From positions 1 through 26,971 of the IMG/VR virus record IMGVR_UViG_3300030106_004401: a stretch of 26,971 nt of DNA. The stretch is one strand, 5' to 3'. Positions 14,388 to 22,747 of this stretch are shown here, piece after piece (the stretch's first letter is position 1; each line of letters starts with the position of its first letter). This DNA is from a virus. The position numbers and the translations under genes were made by a program. The notes under the pieces were generated by a model. It searched no databases. It was given only the letters and a program-made list of their open reading frames with translations, and was not told where the DNA came from.

Positions 14388-16428
14388 TTCAAGTTTATAC
14401 GATTTTGCTGATGACAATTCAGCATTTTTAAACAGTCCAGTTTTAATGTCTGAGCTAATTAACATTAGAGACAATTACGAAAATATGGATTTGGGTGCAT
14501 TAAAACAAGCATATTCAAGATTAACTACAGATCTAGCCAGTCTTTCAGGCGCAGGTGAATTAGAAAAAGAAGTAAGAGCACAAATATCCTTACAACAAGG
14601 CACTTTGTTTGATGCTAATAATACTGGCGCAGTAACTAATGACACTAGTTATGATAATACCCAAGAATCAATTAAAGAAACTAGCACAACGAGTGTTAAT
14701 TCAAATCTCTCAGATTATAAAGATTTTGCGCCACCTTCGGACATATCTAAAGCAGATACAAATGAAGTTTTATATAATCTTAATGATGATAAACAGAAAG
14801 CATTTTATGAAGAAGAAATAAATAAAACAAACACTACAATATCTGAAGCTGAATTTAATTCTAGATTTACAGGTAATGAGTTAAATCAAAATATAACAGA
14901 TGCGTCTATCGCTAACATTTCATCATCAACTTTTAATAATGCGGCAATGGAAGCTGCTAACGTTGGATTTAATAATTTAAAAAAAATGGAAGGAGCAATG
15001 ACTCCTGAAGAAAAGAAACAAAGAACACAAACATTAATAGAAGAATTAAAAGATACTATAGGTTTTAAAGAGGGCGTAGATCCAAACTTATTGTTTTTAA
15101 AATTCGGAATAGATGTTTTAAATGCAAGAACTACAAAAAAGAAACCACTACCACAAGTCTTTGATTTGTTTGCACAAGCATTAGCACCCACTGCAAATTT
15201 TTATTTTCAAGAAGCCTCAAAGAAAAAACAAGACTTAAAAGAATTAGGGCTAACAGCATTTAGTTTAGTAAAAGAAGAAGATGATAGAGCAAAAAGAATG
15301 TATCAACCAACAGGAAATTTAACTGCAGTGCAATTAATTGACTATAATGATGAAGGAACTATTACTGGGCAACTAGATTTTTTTAAAAATTCTTCAGTGC
15401 CAGCAGAAATTGAATTCTATTCTAATTTAAAATATCCAAGCACCATAGGAGGTGTTCCTGTTCCTGAAAATTTGGTTGGAAAGAATATGTTTACGATAAC
15501 TGCTCCTGGTATGGCTACAGATCAACCAAGTAGTAGTGGTATATTAGGTGGTGACGACAAAGCCATAGCACAAAAAGAAGAAGAAACTAAATTTCTTGAA
15601 CAAGGTTTAAATGCAGTTTTAACAGCTCATGACATCGGTAGATTAAATGAAATGCATAACAAGGCAGTATTTGGATCAGTCTATGAAGCGAATATGTTTA
15701 TGAAAACTTTGAGAGGTATAGTAGGGGATTACACCGGGGAAGTTGCTAACATCTTAGGGTTTAGTGATTTTGATTCGTCAAAAATAAATGAAAACATGTC
15801 TACATTACAAAAACAAATAACCACTGTAAATCAATTAGGTTATAATATAAATGAACAAGCCATAGTAAATGATATTGATGGATCATTTAGAAATATTGTT
15901 CAAACAATAAATGCATCAGACATGACATCTGCAGACAAACAAGAAGCTTTGTCAAATGTTACAAGTTATTATACAGATGTTAAACAAAATATTCTTGATA
16001 AAAATTTAGATTTAATAAATATCTTAGAAGCTCAAAGCACTTTTGCTTTTGCTAGATACTTACAAGGCTCTAACAGACTATTAAAAGACGTTATTGCTGA
16101 ATCAAGAAAAGTTGTACAATTAGGTGGTTTGAATAACAATCACAGAAAAACAATGAATAGATTAGAAGGATTAATAAATTTTTATGTCAACAACTACAAT
16201 GCAACCATAAGACCTTTTCATAATACTGATGATTTTGAAAAATTTAAAAAATCAGTAGTCATTGGTAAAGATGGAAAAATAACTGTTGTAGGTGGTGAAT
16301 ATGGTGGAGTGCAAGAAGGTGCTGCATTTGGAACGATACAAAATGGTGTACAAACTAATCAAGGAACTCTTGATTATTTAGATGAAAAATTTGGTGAGGG
16401 TTTTTCAGAGGAATATAATTTAAGATGA
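14371..16428 (+). CDS. Large helical virion protein, probably internal
   Basis: This 685-residue protein starts at ATG 14371, 17 bases inside the end of the preceding gene. It is Asn/Lys/Glu-rich and mostly helical, with a polar N-terminal third and no membrane segment or enzyme motif. A central region (KPLPQVFDLFAQALAPTANFYFQEASKKKQDLKE is one helical stretch at about 257-290, given only by its ends KPLP and DLKE as key points) is followed by long helices to the C-terminus, which ends FGEGFSEEYNLR. Size, helix content and location match podovirus internal core/ejection proteins, but the family is not recognised. Its stop overlaps the next start in ATGATG. Confidence 0.6.
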   Translation: MEVNPNSSLYDFADDNSAFLNSPVLMSELINIRDNYENMDLGALKQAYSRLTTDLASLSGAGELEKEVRAQISLQQGTLFDANNTGAVTNDTSYDNTQESIKETSTTSVNSNLSDYKDFAPPSDISKADTNEVLYNLNDDKQKAFYEEEINKTNTTISEAEFNSRFTGNELNQNITDASIANISSSTFNNAAMEAANVGFNNLKKMEGAMTPEEKKQRTQTLIEELKDTIGFKEGVDPNLLFLKFGIDVLNARTTKKKPLPQVFDLFAQALAPTANFYFQEASKKKQDLKELGLTAFSLVKEEDDRAKRMYQPTGNLTAVQLIDYNDEGTITGQLDFFKNSSVPAEIEFYSNLKYPSTIGGVPVPENLVGKNMFTITAPGMATDQPSSSGILGGDDKAIAQKEEETKFLEQGLNAVLTAHDIGRLNEMHNKAVFGSVYEANMFMKTLRGIVGDYTGEVANILGFSDFDSSKINENMSTLQKQITTVNQLGYNINEQAIVNDIDGSFRNIVQTINASDMTSADKQEALSNVTSYYTDVKQNILDKNLDLINILEAQSTFAFARYLQGSNRLLKDVIAESRKVVQLGGLNNNHRKTMNRLEGLINFYVNNYNATIRPFHNTDDFEKFKKSVVIGKDGKITVVGGEYGGVQEGAAFGTIQNGVQTNQGTLDYLDEKFGEGFSEEYNLR

Positions 16429-19184
16429 TGTTACAGATAGCAGAACTAGCACAAATAAGAATGAATCGTCTAAATGAGACAGGTGAAAAATTACCACAAG
16501 CACAAGATGGAACACCTACTATGTTGCCACCTGGCAGTGAATTACCTACTTTTTTGGGATTTCAACAAGCAGCTGAAGAAGCAACTGGAACAACAAGATA
16601 TGATCCAAAAAAACATAAAATGACTCCTGACAAGTTTAGAGCAGGTGTAGCTGAGATTACAAAAAAAGGCATAGCTGATGGTTTATCACAAGCAGAAATA
16701 ATTAAATCTATAGATAGTTTTCAAGGTTTAGCTGGTTACACTGACAGAGAATTAAATCCAAGATTAATTGAAGGCGATGATGTTAAACTAGATAATTATA
16801 ACACGCAAATGGTAAATCCTTTTCCTGCGTTAAAATTAATATTAGGTTTAGGAGGATCACTTGGCGGTACGTTAGGTGGTGCTAAATTAGGAGCAAGGTT
16901 AGGATTATTTGGAGGACCAGCAGGTGCCGTAGCAGGATCTATCGTCGGTGGAACACTTGGTTACCTTTCAGGATTAGTAGGATACGAAAAATTATTAGAT
17001 AATCTTAATGAAAAAAAGATGTTGTATACACCTACATATAACGAAATAGGTGAGTTTCTTGGTTTTGAACAAGGTATTTCAAGACCAGATGCTGAAACAT
17101 TTAAAGAATATTTACAACATGAAGCAAAAATAGATTTAGCATTTGGTGCAGGTTTTGGTTTTTTCAGACCGGCAGTCAATTTATTAAGGCCCATAGGTAG
17201 AAGATATGTACTTGGTGTAGGTGCAAAAGAAACCAAAGAAGCAAAAGAAATACAAAGATTAACAGGTATTACTCCATCAGTATTTGATGTTTCTAGGTAT
17301 AAACTAATAAGAGCTATACCGAATGCTTTGGGTAGAATGCCTATTTATGGTGCAGGAGTGCAAAGAGCTTTTGAGGAAACACAAACAGCATTTATTAAAG
17401 CTGCTAAAAATATTTTTATGGATGGACCCACTTATAATTTAGCAAATCTTGGAATAGATTTGTCAAAAGTTAGAGATGGAATTACAAAAACTATTGTAGG
17501 TAATGTTAACAAAAAATATACAAATTTTTTTAATGCAATCGGCAATAAACAAATGATTGACTACTCTGATGTTATTAATGAAGCAAGGAAACAAAAAGCT
17601 TTTATTGATGAGCTAACTTTAGGATCACCTAATTCTCCTATATTACAGAGTGACATGTATAAATCGTTGCAAAATTTAGCAACACTGCAAACAAATATGG
17701 CTACAGGTGCTGCATGGAAAGTTAATAGATCTTTAGTAAATGATCAAATTTATACATACGGTATTAAACCTAGAACAGGTGACATACCTGAGTTACGTGA
17801 TGCTTTATTTGAAGTTTCAAAAAAAATGGAAAAAGCTTTGGGTAAACATGCAAAGAATATTGACAACGGTGATGAAATAATGCGTTTGCTAAATGTGGCA
17901 GATCAAGCTTATTCTGATATGGTAACATTGTTTGCAACGCCATCTGCTAAAGCTCTAGGAGCAGATTCTAAATTTGCTTTTCAAGCGTTAATTAAAACTC
18001 CAGGTAACGTTGAAAGTGATCGTTTGTTTAATGTTGTGTTTCAAGATTTTAGAAGTCCAAAGGCCGTTGAGTCAATGCGAAGATTAATGGGTGATGAAAT
18101 GTTTGCCAAAGGTGTAAAGGCAAAACTTCTAAGTGCATTTGAAGATAGTTTCTCTTTTACCAAAGGTGAAAAGCCAGGTATTCTTGATTTTGATATTAAA
18201 GCTTTTGAAAATTTTGATAACTTAACTTTTAATGCAACAAAATTTAAAAGAATATTAGGTTTAGATGAAATAGGTAAATCCTTAGAAACAAAAGGGACAG
18301 CGTTAGCAGAGGCTTTGTCAGTAGCTGGCAAAAGAGTCAAATTACCTGACGCTAATAAATTGCTTGCATTTTCTAATGCTGCAGAAGTTTTCTTTAATGG
18401 TAAAAACTTAAACGTATCACAATATCTTGCAAGAAGAACAATGTTAGGCGGATCAAAAGCATTTACAACTGCGATACTGCCTATAGCAGGAGCAGGTTTT
18501 GCTGGTGCTGTGGCTCCAGGAGTAGGTTTGACACTACTAGGAATATTAGTAGCTAGAAAACTTGGTTATCTTTTAGCATCACCTATGGCACTTGACAGTG
18601 CAACAAAAGCAATGAATGCTAGTGCAAAAGCAGCATTGAACCCATTAAAAATGCCAACATTTAAAGGACCTTTCTTAGGTAAAGGTGGCATTACTGGATA
18701 CAATACAGTTGAGGCAGCATTGCCTATTAGTGAAAGATATGCTTTAGAAACAATTGAAACATTATACAAACAGTTTCCAGAACTACCAGGCGAATTAGAT
18801 AACGAATTCAATGCTATACAAGCAAGAACAGATGGTAATGATATGACTGCATCTGAATTTTATTTAAAATCACAAGAAAGTTTAAATAATCTTGGCACAA
18901 TGTCTGCTGTAGATGAGTTTTTAAATCAAAAGTATGATAATAGAGGTGTCATCAGACCAACTATTTTTGGTTCAGGAACTAGTCAAGCAGAGCAACCAGC
19001 AGCTGTAAACCCTGCATCAACAATTATTGAAGAGCAAAAAACTGCAGATCAACCTGTTAATGTAGCAGCAAATGTTCCAGCAGGCGCTGGTAACCCAGTT
19101 GGTAACATTAATCAATCATCAAGATTAGCCTTGCTAGATGACGATCCATTAGGTAAAGCTATTGCCATGAGAGGACAAACGTAA
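16425..19184 (+). CDS. Giant virion protein with glycine-rich membrane-like segments (ejection protein candidate)
   Basis: At 919 residues this is the largest protein in the window. Residues about 135-187 form an apolar glycine-zipper-like segment (LGGSLGGTLGGAKLGARLGL, then GGPAGAVAGSIVGGTLGYL), and a second apolar stretch lies at about 676-725 (AILPIAGAGFAGAVAPGVGL, LLGILVARKLGYLL). Between them are long helical regions. Glycine-zipper segments in very large phage virion proteins often belong to proteins that enter or cross the host envelope during DNA delivery, so an ejection or pore role is inferred. I see no lytic transglycosylase or other catalytic motif. The start could also be the second Met. 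It overlaps the upstream gene by four bases and the next by one. Confidence 0.65.
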   Translation: MMLQIAELAQIRMNRLNETGEKLPQAQDGTPTMLPPGSELPTFLGFQQAAEEATGTTRYDPKKHKMTPDKFRAGVAEITKKGIADGLSQAEIIKSIDSFQGLAGYTDRELNPRLIEGDDVKLDNYNTQMVNPFPALKLILGLGGSLGGTLGGAKLGARLGLFGGPAGAVAGSIVGGTLGYLSGLVGYEKLLDNLNEKKMLYTPTYNEIGEFLGFEQGISRPDAETFKEYLQHEAKIDLAFGAGFGFFRPAVNLLRPIGRRYVLGVGAKETKEAKEIQRLTGITPSVFDVSRYKLIRAIPNALGRMPIYGAGVQRAFEETQTAFIKAAKNIFMDGPTYNLANLGIDLSKVRDGITKTIVGNVNKKYTNFFNAIGNKQMIDYSDVINEARKQKAFIDELTLGSPNSPILQSDMYKSLQNLATLQTNMATGAAWKVNRSLVNDQIYTYGIKPRTGDIPELRDALFEVSKKMEKALGKHAKNIDNGDEIMRLLNVADQAYSDMVTLFATPSAKALGADSKFAFQALIKTPGNVESDRLFNVVFQDFRSPKAVESMRRLMGDEMFAKGVKAKLLSAFEDSFSFTKGEKPGILDFDIKAFENFDNLTFNATKFKRILGLDEIGKSLETKGTALAEALSVAGKRVKLPDANKLLAFSNAAEVFFNGKNLNVSQYLARRTMLGGSKAFTTAILPIAGAGFAGAVAPGVGLTLLGILVARKLGYLLASPMALDSATKAMNASAKAALNPLKMPTFKGPFLGKGGITGYNTVEAALPISERYALETIETLYKQFPELPGELDNEFNAIQARTDGNDMTASEFYLKSQESLNNLGTMSAVDEFLNQKYDNRGVIRPTIFGSGTSQAEQPAAVNPASTIIEEQKTADQPVNVAANVPAGAGNPVGNINQSSRLALLDDDPLGKAIAMRGQT

Positions 19185-20203
19185 TGCCACACGCACCTGG
19201 ACATGGAGGAGATTTTGGAGCTCAATATTCCCAACAAATAGCAGACACTGCATCAAAGATACGTGGTTTAGAAAACACTAAAACGTTTCAACAAATTGTA
19301 AATGAAGCAGCATCGCAGCAATTACAAAATATACAAGATCAACAAGGACAACCAGGTTTTGAAACAACTTTATTAGATGATCAAGGCAGGGGACAAATAA
19401 CTGCAGACTTCGGCAAACGTAGTGGTAAATTTAACGATATAAGAGACAAACTTAATACACAAGGATATGGAGCTTTGAATGAAGCAGAAAAATCAATAGC
19501 AAATGTTTATCTTGGTATAACCGGAGGTCCAGGCTCTGTCCCAACAAACTTTGAAAAAGCAATTGATGATTTTATTAAATTTGAACCTGGAGGGCGCGAA
19601 GCATATTTAGCTGACTCTGGTTTATTAGGTGCATTAAATGTTGCTGCAACAACTATACCTGAAGCAGTTGCTGAGAAGAGTATTATTGGTAATGTTATAT
19701 CTTCAGCTTTTAATAAAGCCAAAGATGCAGGTAAGTTTGTTAGTGGTCTTTTTCCACAAGGATTTATGCCCGGCATGGGTGATGAAATAACTAGATTTAC
19801 AACACAATTAGCAGGGGCGCCAGCCGGTGCAAAAGAGGATTTTACTACTATGTTGGGTATTAATAAAGATGACGATCCTGTGAAAAGTGTATTAAGAGAA
19901 GAACTAGATATAAAAAAGAATACTTCTAACGATATTTCCCCCGACACTTTCATGCAGGCCGAGGCTCGTAGTCCAGGAATAGAAGGTGTAGATTTCTTAG
20001 GAGGCACTCCAATATCACAAGCTTTATCGGGCACCACTGGTGTTGATTTATCTAGATTTATAGATCCTAACACAGGTAGAACCAGATCTGATGTTAAACC
20101 TCAATTTCAAAATTTAAATTTAGGTCAATTGCAAAATTTAATTAGAGATGAATCAGGATACTTTGACAGAGTAATTCAACAATTAGGTTTAGGTGGTAGA
20201 TGA
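19184..20203 (+). CDS. Hypothetical virion protein
   Basis: This 339-residue protein begins at the TAATG overlap with the giant protein gene. The N-terminus MPHAPGHGGDFGAQYSQQIA is Gly/His-rich, followed by helical Gln-rich sequence (EAASQQLQNIQDQQGQPG) and mixed alpha/beta regions with no catalytic motif, signal peptide or clear membrane segment. I do not recognise the family. Its place as the next-to-last member of the virion operon, sharing four bases (ATGA) with a small membrane protein gene, suggests an assembly or internal virion role. Confidence 0.6.
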   Translation: MPHAPGHGGDFGAQYSQQIADTASKIRGLENTKTFQQIVNEAASQQLQNIQDQQGQPGFETTLLDDQGRGQITADFGKRSGKFNDIRDKLNTQGYGALNEAEKSIANVYLGITGGPGSVPTNFEKAIDDFIKFEPGGREAYLADSGLLGALNVAATTIPEAVAEKSIIGNVISSAFNKAKDAGKFVSGLFPQGFMPGMGDEITRFTTQLAGAPAGAKEDFTTMLGINKDDDPVKSVLREELDIKKNTSNDISPDTFMQAEARSPGIEGVDFLGGTPISQALSGTTGVDLSRFIDPNTGRTRSDVKPQFQNLNLGQLQNLIRDESGYFDRVIQQLGLGGR

Positions 20204-20391
20204 TGCTGTCAACAAGAGATTGGATATGGGTAATTGTCATAGCTGCAGGTATAGCTAGCACTTATGGTATGCTCGCGAACCGCGTAACGGCATTAGAATC
20301 ACAAATAAAAGATCTAGATATGTTGCGCATAGATGCACGACTAGCTGTTATAGAAGAACAAGTAATACAAATAAATAGAAAATTAGATTAA
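20200..20391 (+). CDS. Small membrane protein with coiled-coil tail
   Basis: This 63-residue protein starts MMLSTRDWIWVIVIAAGIAS, giving one membrane segment at about 8-27, followed by a charged coiled-coil-like helix (VTALESQIKDLDMLRI, then AVIEEQVIQINRKLD). The ATG overlaps the preceding stop by four bases. This architecture is common in small phage proteins near the end of late operons and could be a holin- or spanin-like lysis accessory or a virion membrane-docking protein; nothing decides between these. It is the last + strand gene, and its TAA shares the bases TTAA with the convergent gene at 20388. Confidence 0.65.
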   Translation: MMLSTRDWIWVIVIAAGIASTYGMLANRVTALESQIKDLDMLRIDARLAVIEEQVIQINRKLD

Positions 20392-20594
20392 ATATCTTTT
20401 CTTACGTCCTCAATACATTGAACTTTAAACGTAAAATATTTATTCATGTCAAACTTCATAAACTTTCTGCCCATATCTTGACACACTTTAAGATCTTCAA
20501 ACTTTTCTTGATAAATCATTTGATTGCCAGTGTATACCCATGCACTGCCATTAAAACCCCACAAGCTTACTACCAATAAATAAATCTTAATCAT
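20388..20594 (-). CDS. Small protein with signal-peptide-like N-terminus
   Basis: From ATG at 20594 this encodes 68 residues beginning MIKIYLLVVSLWGFNGSAW, a short hydrophobic core with a small-residue site (GSA) that looks like an exported signal. The remainder is charged and aromatic with C39-type and C60-type cysteines (LKVCQDMG and KVQCIED) that could form a disulfide in the periplasm. A longer frame to 20621 exists, but the ATG at 20594 places the signal at the true N-terminus and gives an eight-base overlap (ATGATTAA) with the nuclease gene. The function is unknown; exported small phage proteins may block superinfection or aid lysis. Confidence 0.6.
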   Translation of the reverse strand: MIKIYLLVVSLWGFNGSAWVYTGNQMIYQEKFEDLKVCQDMGRKFMKFDMNKYFTFKVQCIEDVRKDI

Positions 20595-20886
20595 TCTTAT
20601 AAAAGTAGCACTTTCCATCATCAGTTACCATGAGTAATTTTACACCCATGTTCTTTTGAATATCAGATAATTTTCTTCTTATTTTATATCCAGCAAATCT
20701 GCCTGTTTTTCTAATGCTTTCGCTTTTTACGTCTATCTTTATTATGTTTCCGTCCATATCCATTGCGATTAAGTCGCAAGGACCAAGTCCACTTACATTA
20801 CTATAGACGTAGTATTCGTGTTTAGTTAACCACTCTATAGCTCTCCAATGATTTAAAAAACCTTTTTTATGTTTTGCATCAATCAC
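20587..20886 (-). CDS. PD-(D/E)XK nuclease, Holliday-junction-resolvase-like
   Basis: This 99-residue protein shows the PD-(D/E)XK layout: E18 in the first helix (HWRAIEWLTKHEYYVY), then GLGPCDLIAMD with D38, and NIIKIDVKSES with D52-x-K54, followed by a basic region (RKTGRFAGYKIRRKL). Spacing fits E...PD...DxK nucleases of the resolvase or end-processing kind. The start is GTG at 20886, overlapping the polymerase stop by eight bases (GTGATTGA); no better ATG lies in frame. Downstream of polA in a replication operon, a role in resolving branched replication intermediates or degrading host DNA is likely, by analogy with small phage endonucleases. Confidence 0.75.
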   Translation of the reverse strand: MIDAKHKKGFLNHWRAIEWLTKHEYYVYSNVSGLGPCDLIAMDMDGNIIKIDVKSESIRKTGRFAGYKIRRKLSDIQKNMGVKLLMVTDDGKCYFYKND

Positions 20887-22747
20887 TAGCTTCTCCCCAA
20901 TTACGCCCTTCGTTAACGTCTACTTTATTAGGAACGTTGAGCTTAACTGAGGATTGCATGATTTCTATAATCTTTGACTTTTGTTTCTCGTCCTCAACAG
21001 AAAAATCCAACTCATCATGGATTTGTATCAAAGGGAGTAATCCTTCAGATGCTAGATCTACCATAGATTTTTTGGTTTGATCTGCAGCTGACCCTTGAAT
21101 TAATCTGTTGAGAGCTCGAAACGTACCCGCACGTTGAATCTTGTGTAGTCCGGTGCCATATTCTCTCTCTGCATCTTCTTTAGGTAAAGGTCTAAAAACA
21201 CCCCACTCTGTAGGAACCCAAAGATTAAATCGACACTTCCTGCCCATTAGTGTGCGAATAAATCCGTTCTTCTCTGCTTTTTGTGTGGCTATATCAATAA
21301 GAGCTTTAATGAAAGGAACTCTACTATGATATTTATTAAACAATTGTTTTGCATCATTTAAGTCCATATTTAGCTCACCAGCAAGCTTTTTAATGCCCAT
21401 GCCATATGATAAGCCAAGATTAATAGTTTTTGCACTCTTTCTATTAATATCGGCCATATCAGCAATCTGTTGATGAAAGTCTGTGCTTGGATCTTTGTAA
21501 GCTTCTACAACATCTCTTACTCCAGGTAACTCTTTGCCATTTCTTCTAACATCATAGGCAAAATGAGTCATAATCCTCGGTTCTTGTTGTGAATAATCAA
21601 AGGTGCCCCATGTTTGACCTTCTTCGGGCAAAAATAACGTTCTAATAATATTCTTTACTTCTTTGTTTCTTGCAGGCATCTGTTGTAAGTTTGGATTTTG
21701 CATGGATATTCTGCCTGATACTGTGCCACCCATGTCATTGCGCAACTGATTAATAGAAGCGTGTATTCTTCCATTATGTGCGTGTTTCTTAATAGTTTCT
21801 ACAAAAGTAGTTCTAGCCTTATTTATCTCTCTTAGCTGCACTACATTCTTTGCCAAATCAGATTCATGATTAGACAAAAAGTCTTTGTCAAATTTAGGAG
21901 CTTTTGATTTTTCTGTCCTGTCATATTTAATACCTTTTGCATCAAATGCTTTTGCAATAGATCTTGCATTGAATGGGTCTATAGCTACTTTTGTATCTTT
22001 AAATATTGCATCAAGGATTTTCTTCTCTCTTTTTATTAAATCCTTTTCTGTAATATCTGCCTTCTCTAAATCAACTCTTACACCCTTTTGAATCATCTTA
22101 AATATTGTCGGAAACAATGCCATCTCTAAATCAAAAACTGTCATCATTTCTTCATCTTTTATTAATTGTAAAAATTTGTTATATAGTTTTAATGTTAATA
22201 CAGCGTCTTGTTCAGCGTATGGTCCAACGTTCATGGCTGGCATCTTGTACATTTCTGCTTTTGCATCGGCGGCATATTCAATCGCGGCTTTATAGAGACC
22301 TGATTCGCTTTTCTTATCATCTAAATAATCTTTGGATAAGTTATTAAGACTATAACTTAATCTATTTTCATCTACTAAAGCTCCCATTATCATTGTGTCT
22401 ACCATTTGCCCGTGGACCGTTAACCCCATTTGTGAAAGCCAACCAACATCATAAGAAGCGTTATGAAAAACTTTTATTGAATTATTATTTAATATTTTTT
22501 TTAAATTTCTTTTAAGAACTTTCTCATCAAAGTTTGGTCCTATCTTGTGTTTGATGGGGAAATAACCTTTCCAACCTTCAATCGCTAGGGCAACACCAAT
22601 AACTTTGCCATCATTTCTAGTCCAACCTGGACCTAAACTTTTAATATTAGGATCATGTGTTTCAAGATCTATTGATATTATATCAGAGTCAAAAACTGCA
22701 TCAGGAATATTTTCTGGTAACAGCCACTCTTTTTCATCTAATGCCAT
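20879..22747 (-). CDS. polA: DNA polymerase, family A, with 3'-5' exonuclease domain
   Basis: This 622-residue protein replicates the phage genome. The 3'-5' exonuclease shows D27-x-E29 (IISIDLETHD), N96...D100 (HNASYDVGW) and Y177...D181 (YAEQDAVLTL), so proofreading should be active. Polymerase motif A is TFDYSQQEPR with D384, motif B is RKSAKTINLGLSYGM with R436, K440 and Y448, and motif C is QIHDELDFSV with D578. All catalytic Asp and Lys residues are present. The residue equal to E. coli Pol I Phe762 is L444. There is no 5'-nuclease domain, as is usual for phage enzymes. It starts on the last base of the helicase stop (TAATG), within a primase-helicase-polymerase-nuclease run. Confidence 0.97.
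   Translation of the reverse strand: MALDEKEWLLPENIPDAVFDSDIISIDLETHDPNIKSLGPGWTRNDGKVIGVALAIEGWKGYFPIKHKIGPNFDEKVLKRNLKKILNNNSIKVFHNASYDVGWLSQMGLTVHGQMVDTMIMGALVDENRLSYSLNNLSKDYLDDKKSESGLYKAAIEYAADAKAEMYKMPAMNVGPYAEQDAVLTLKLYNKFLQLIKDEEMMTVFDLEMALFPTIFKMIQKGVRVDLEKADITEKDLIKREKKILDAIFKDTKVAIDPFNARSIAKAFDAKGIKYDRTEKSKAPKFDKDFLSNHESDLAKNVVQLREINKARTTFVETIKKHAHNGRIHASINQLRNDMGGTVSGRISMQNPNLQQMPARNKEVKNIIRTLFLPEEGQTWGTFDYSQQEPRIMTHFAYDVRRNGKELPGVRDVVEAYKDPSTDFHQQIADMADINRKSAKTINLGLSYGMGIKKLAGELNMDLNDAKQLFNKYHSRVPFIKALIDIATQKAEKNGFIRTLMGRKCRFNLWVPTEWGVFRPLPKEDAEREYGTGLHKIQRAGTFRALNRLIQGSAADQTKKSMVDLASEGLLPLIQIHDELDFSVEDEKQKSKIIEIMQSSVKLNVPNKVDVNEGRNWGEASD

Noticed and set aside
19507-20073. A 188-codon - strand open frame.
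   Set aside because: It is the antisense shadow of the virion gene at 19184-20203; Ser/Pro/Ile-rich composition is typical of reverse-complement frames in this genome.
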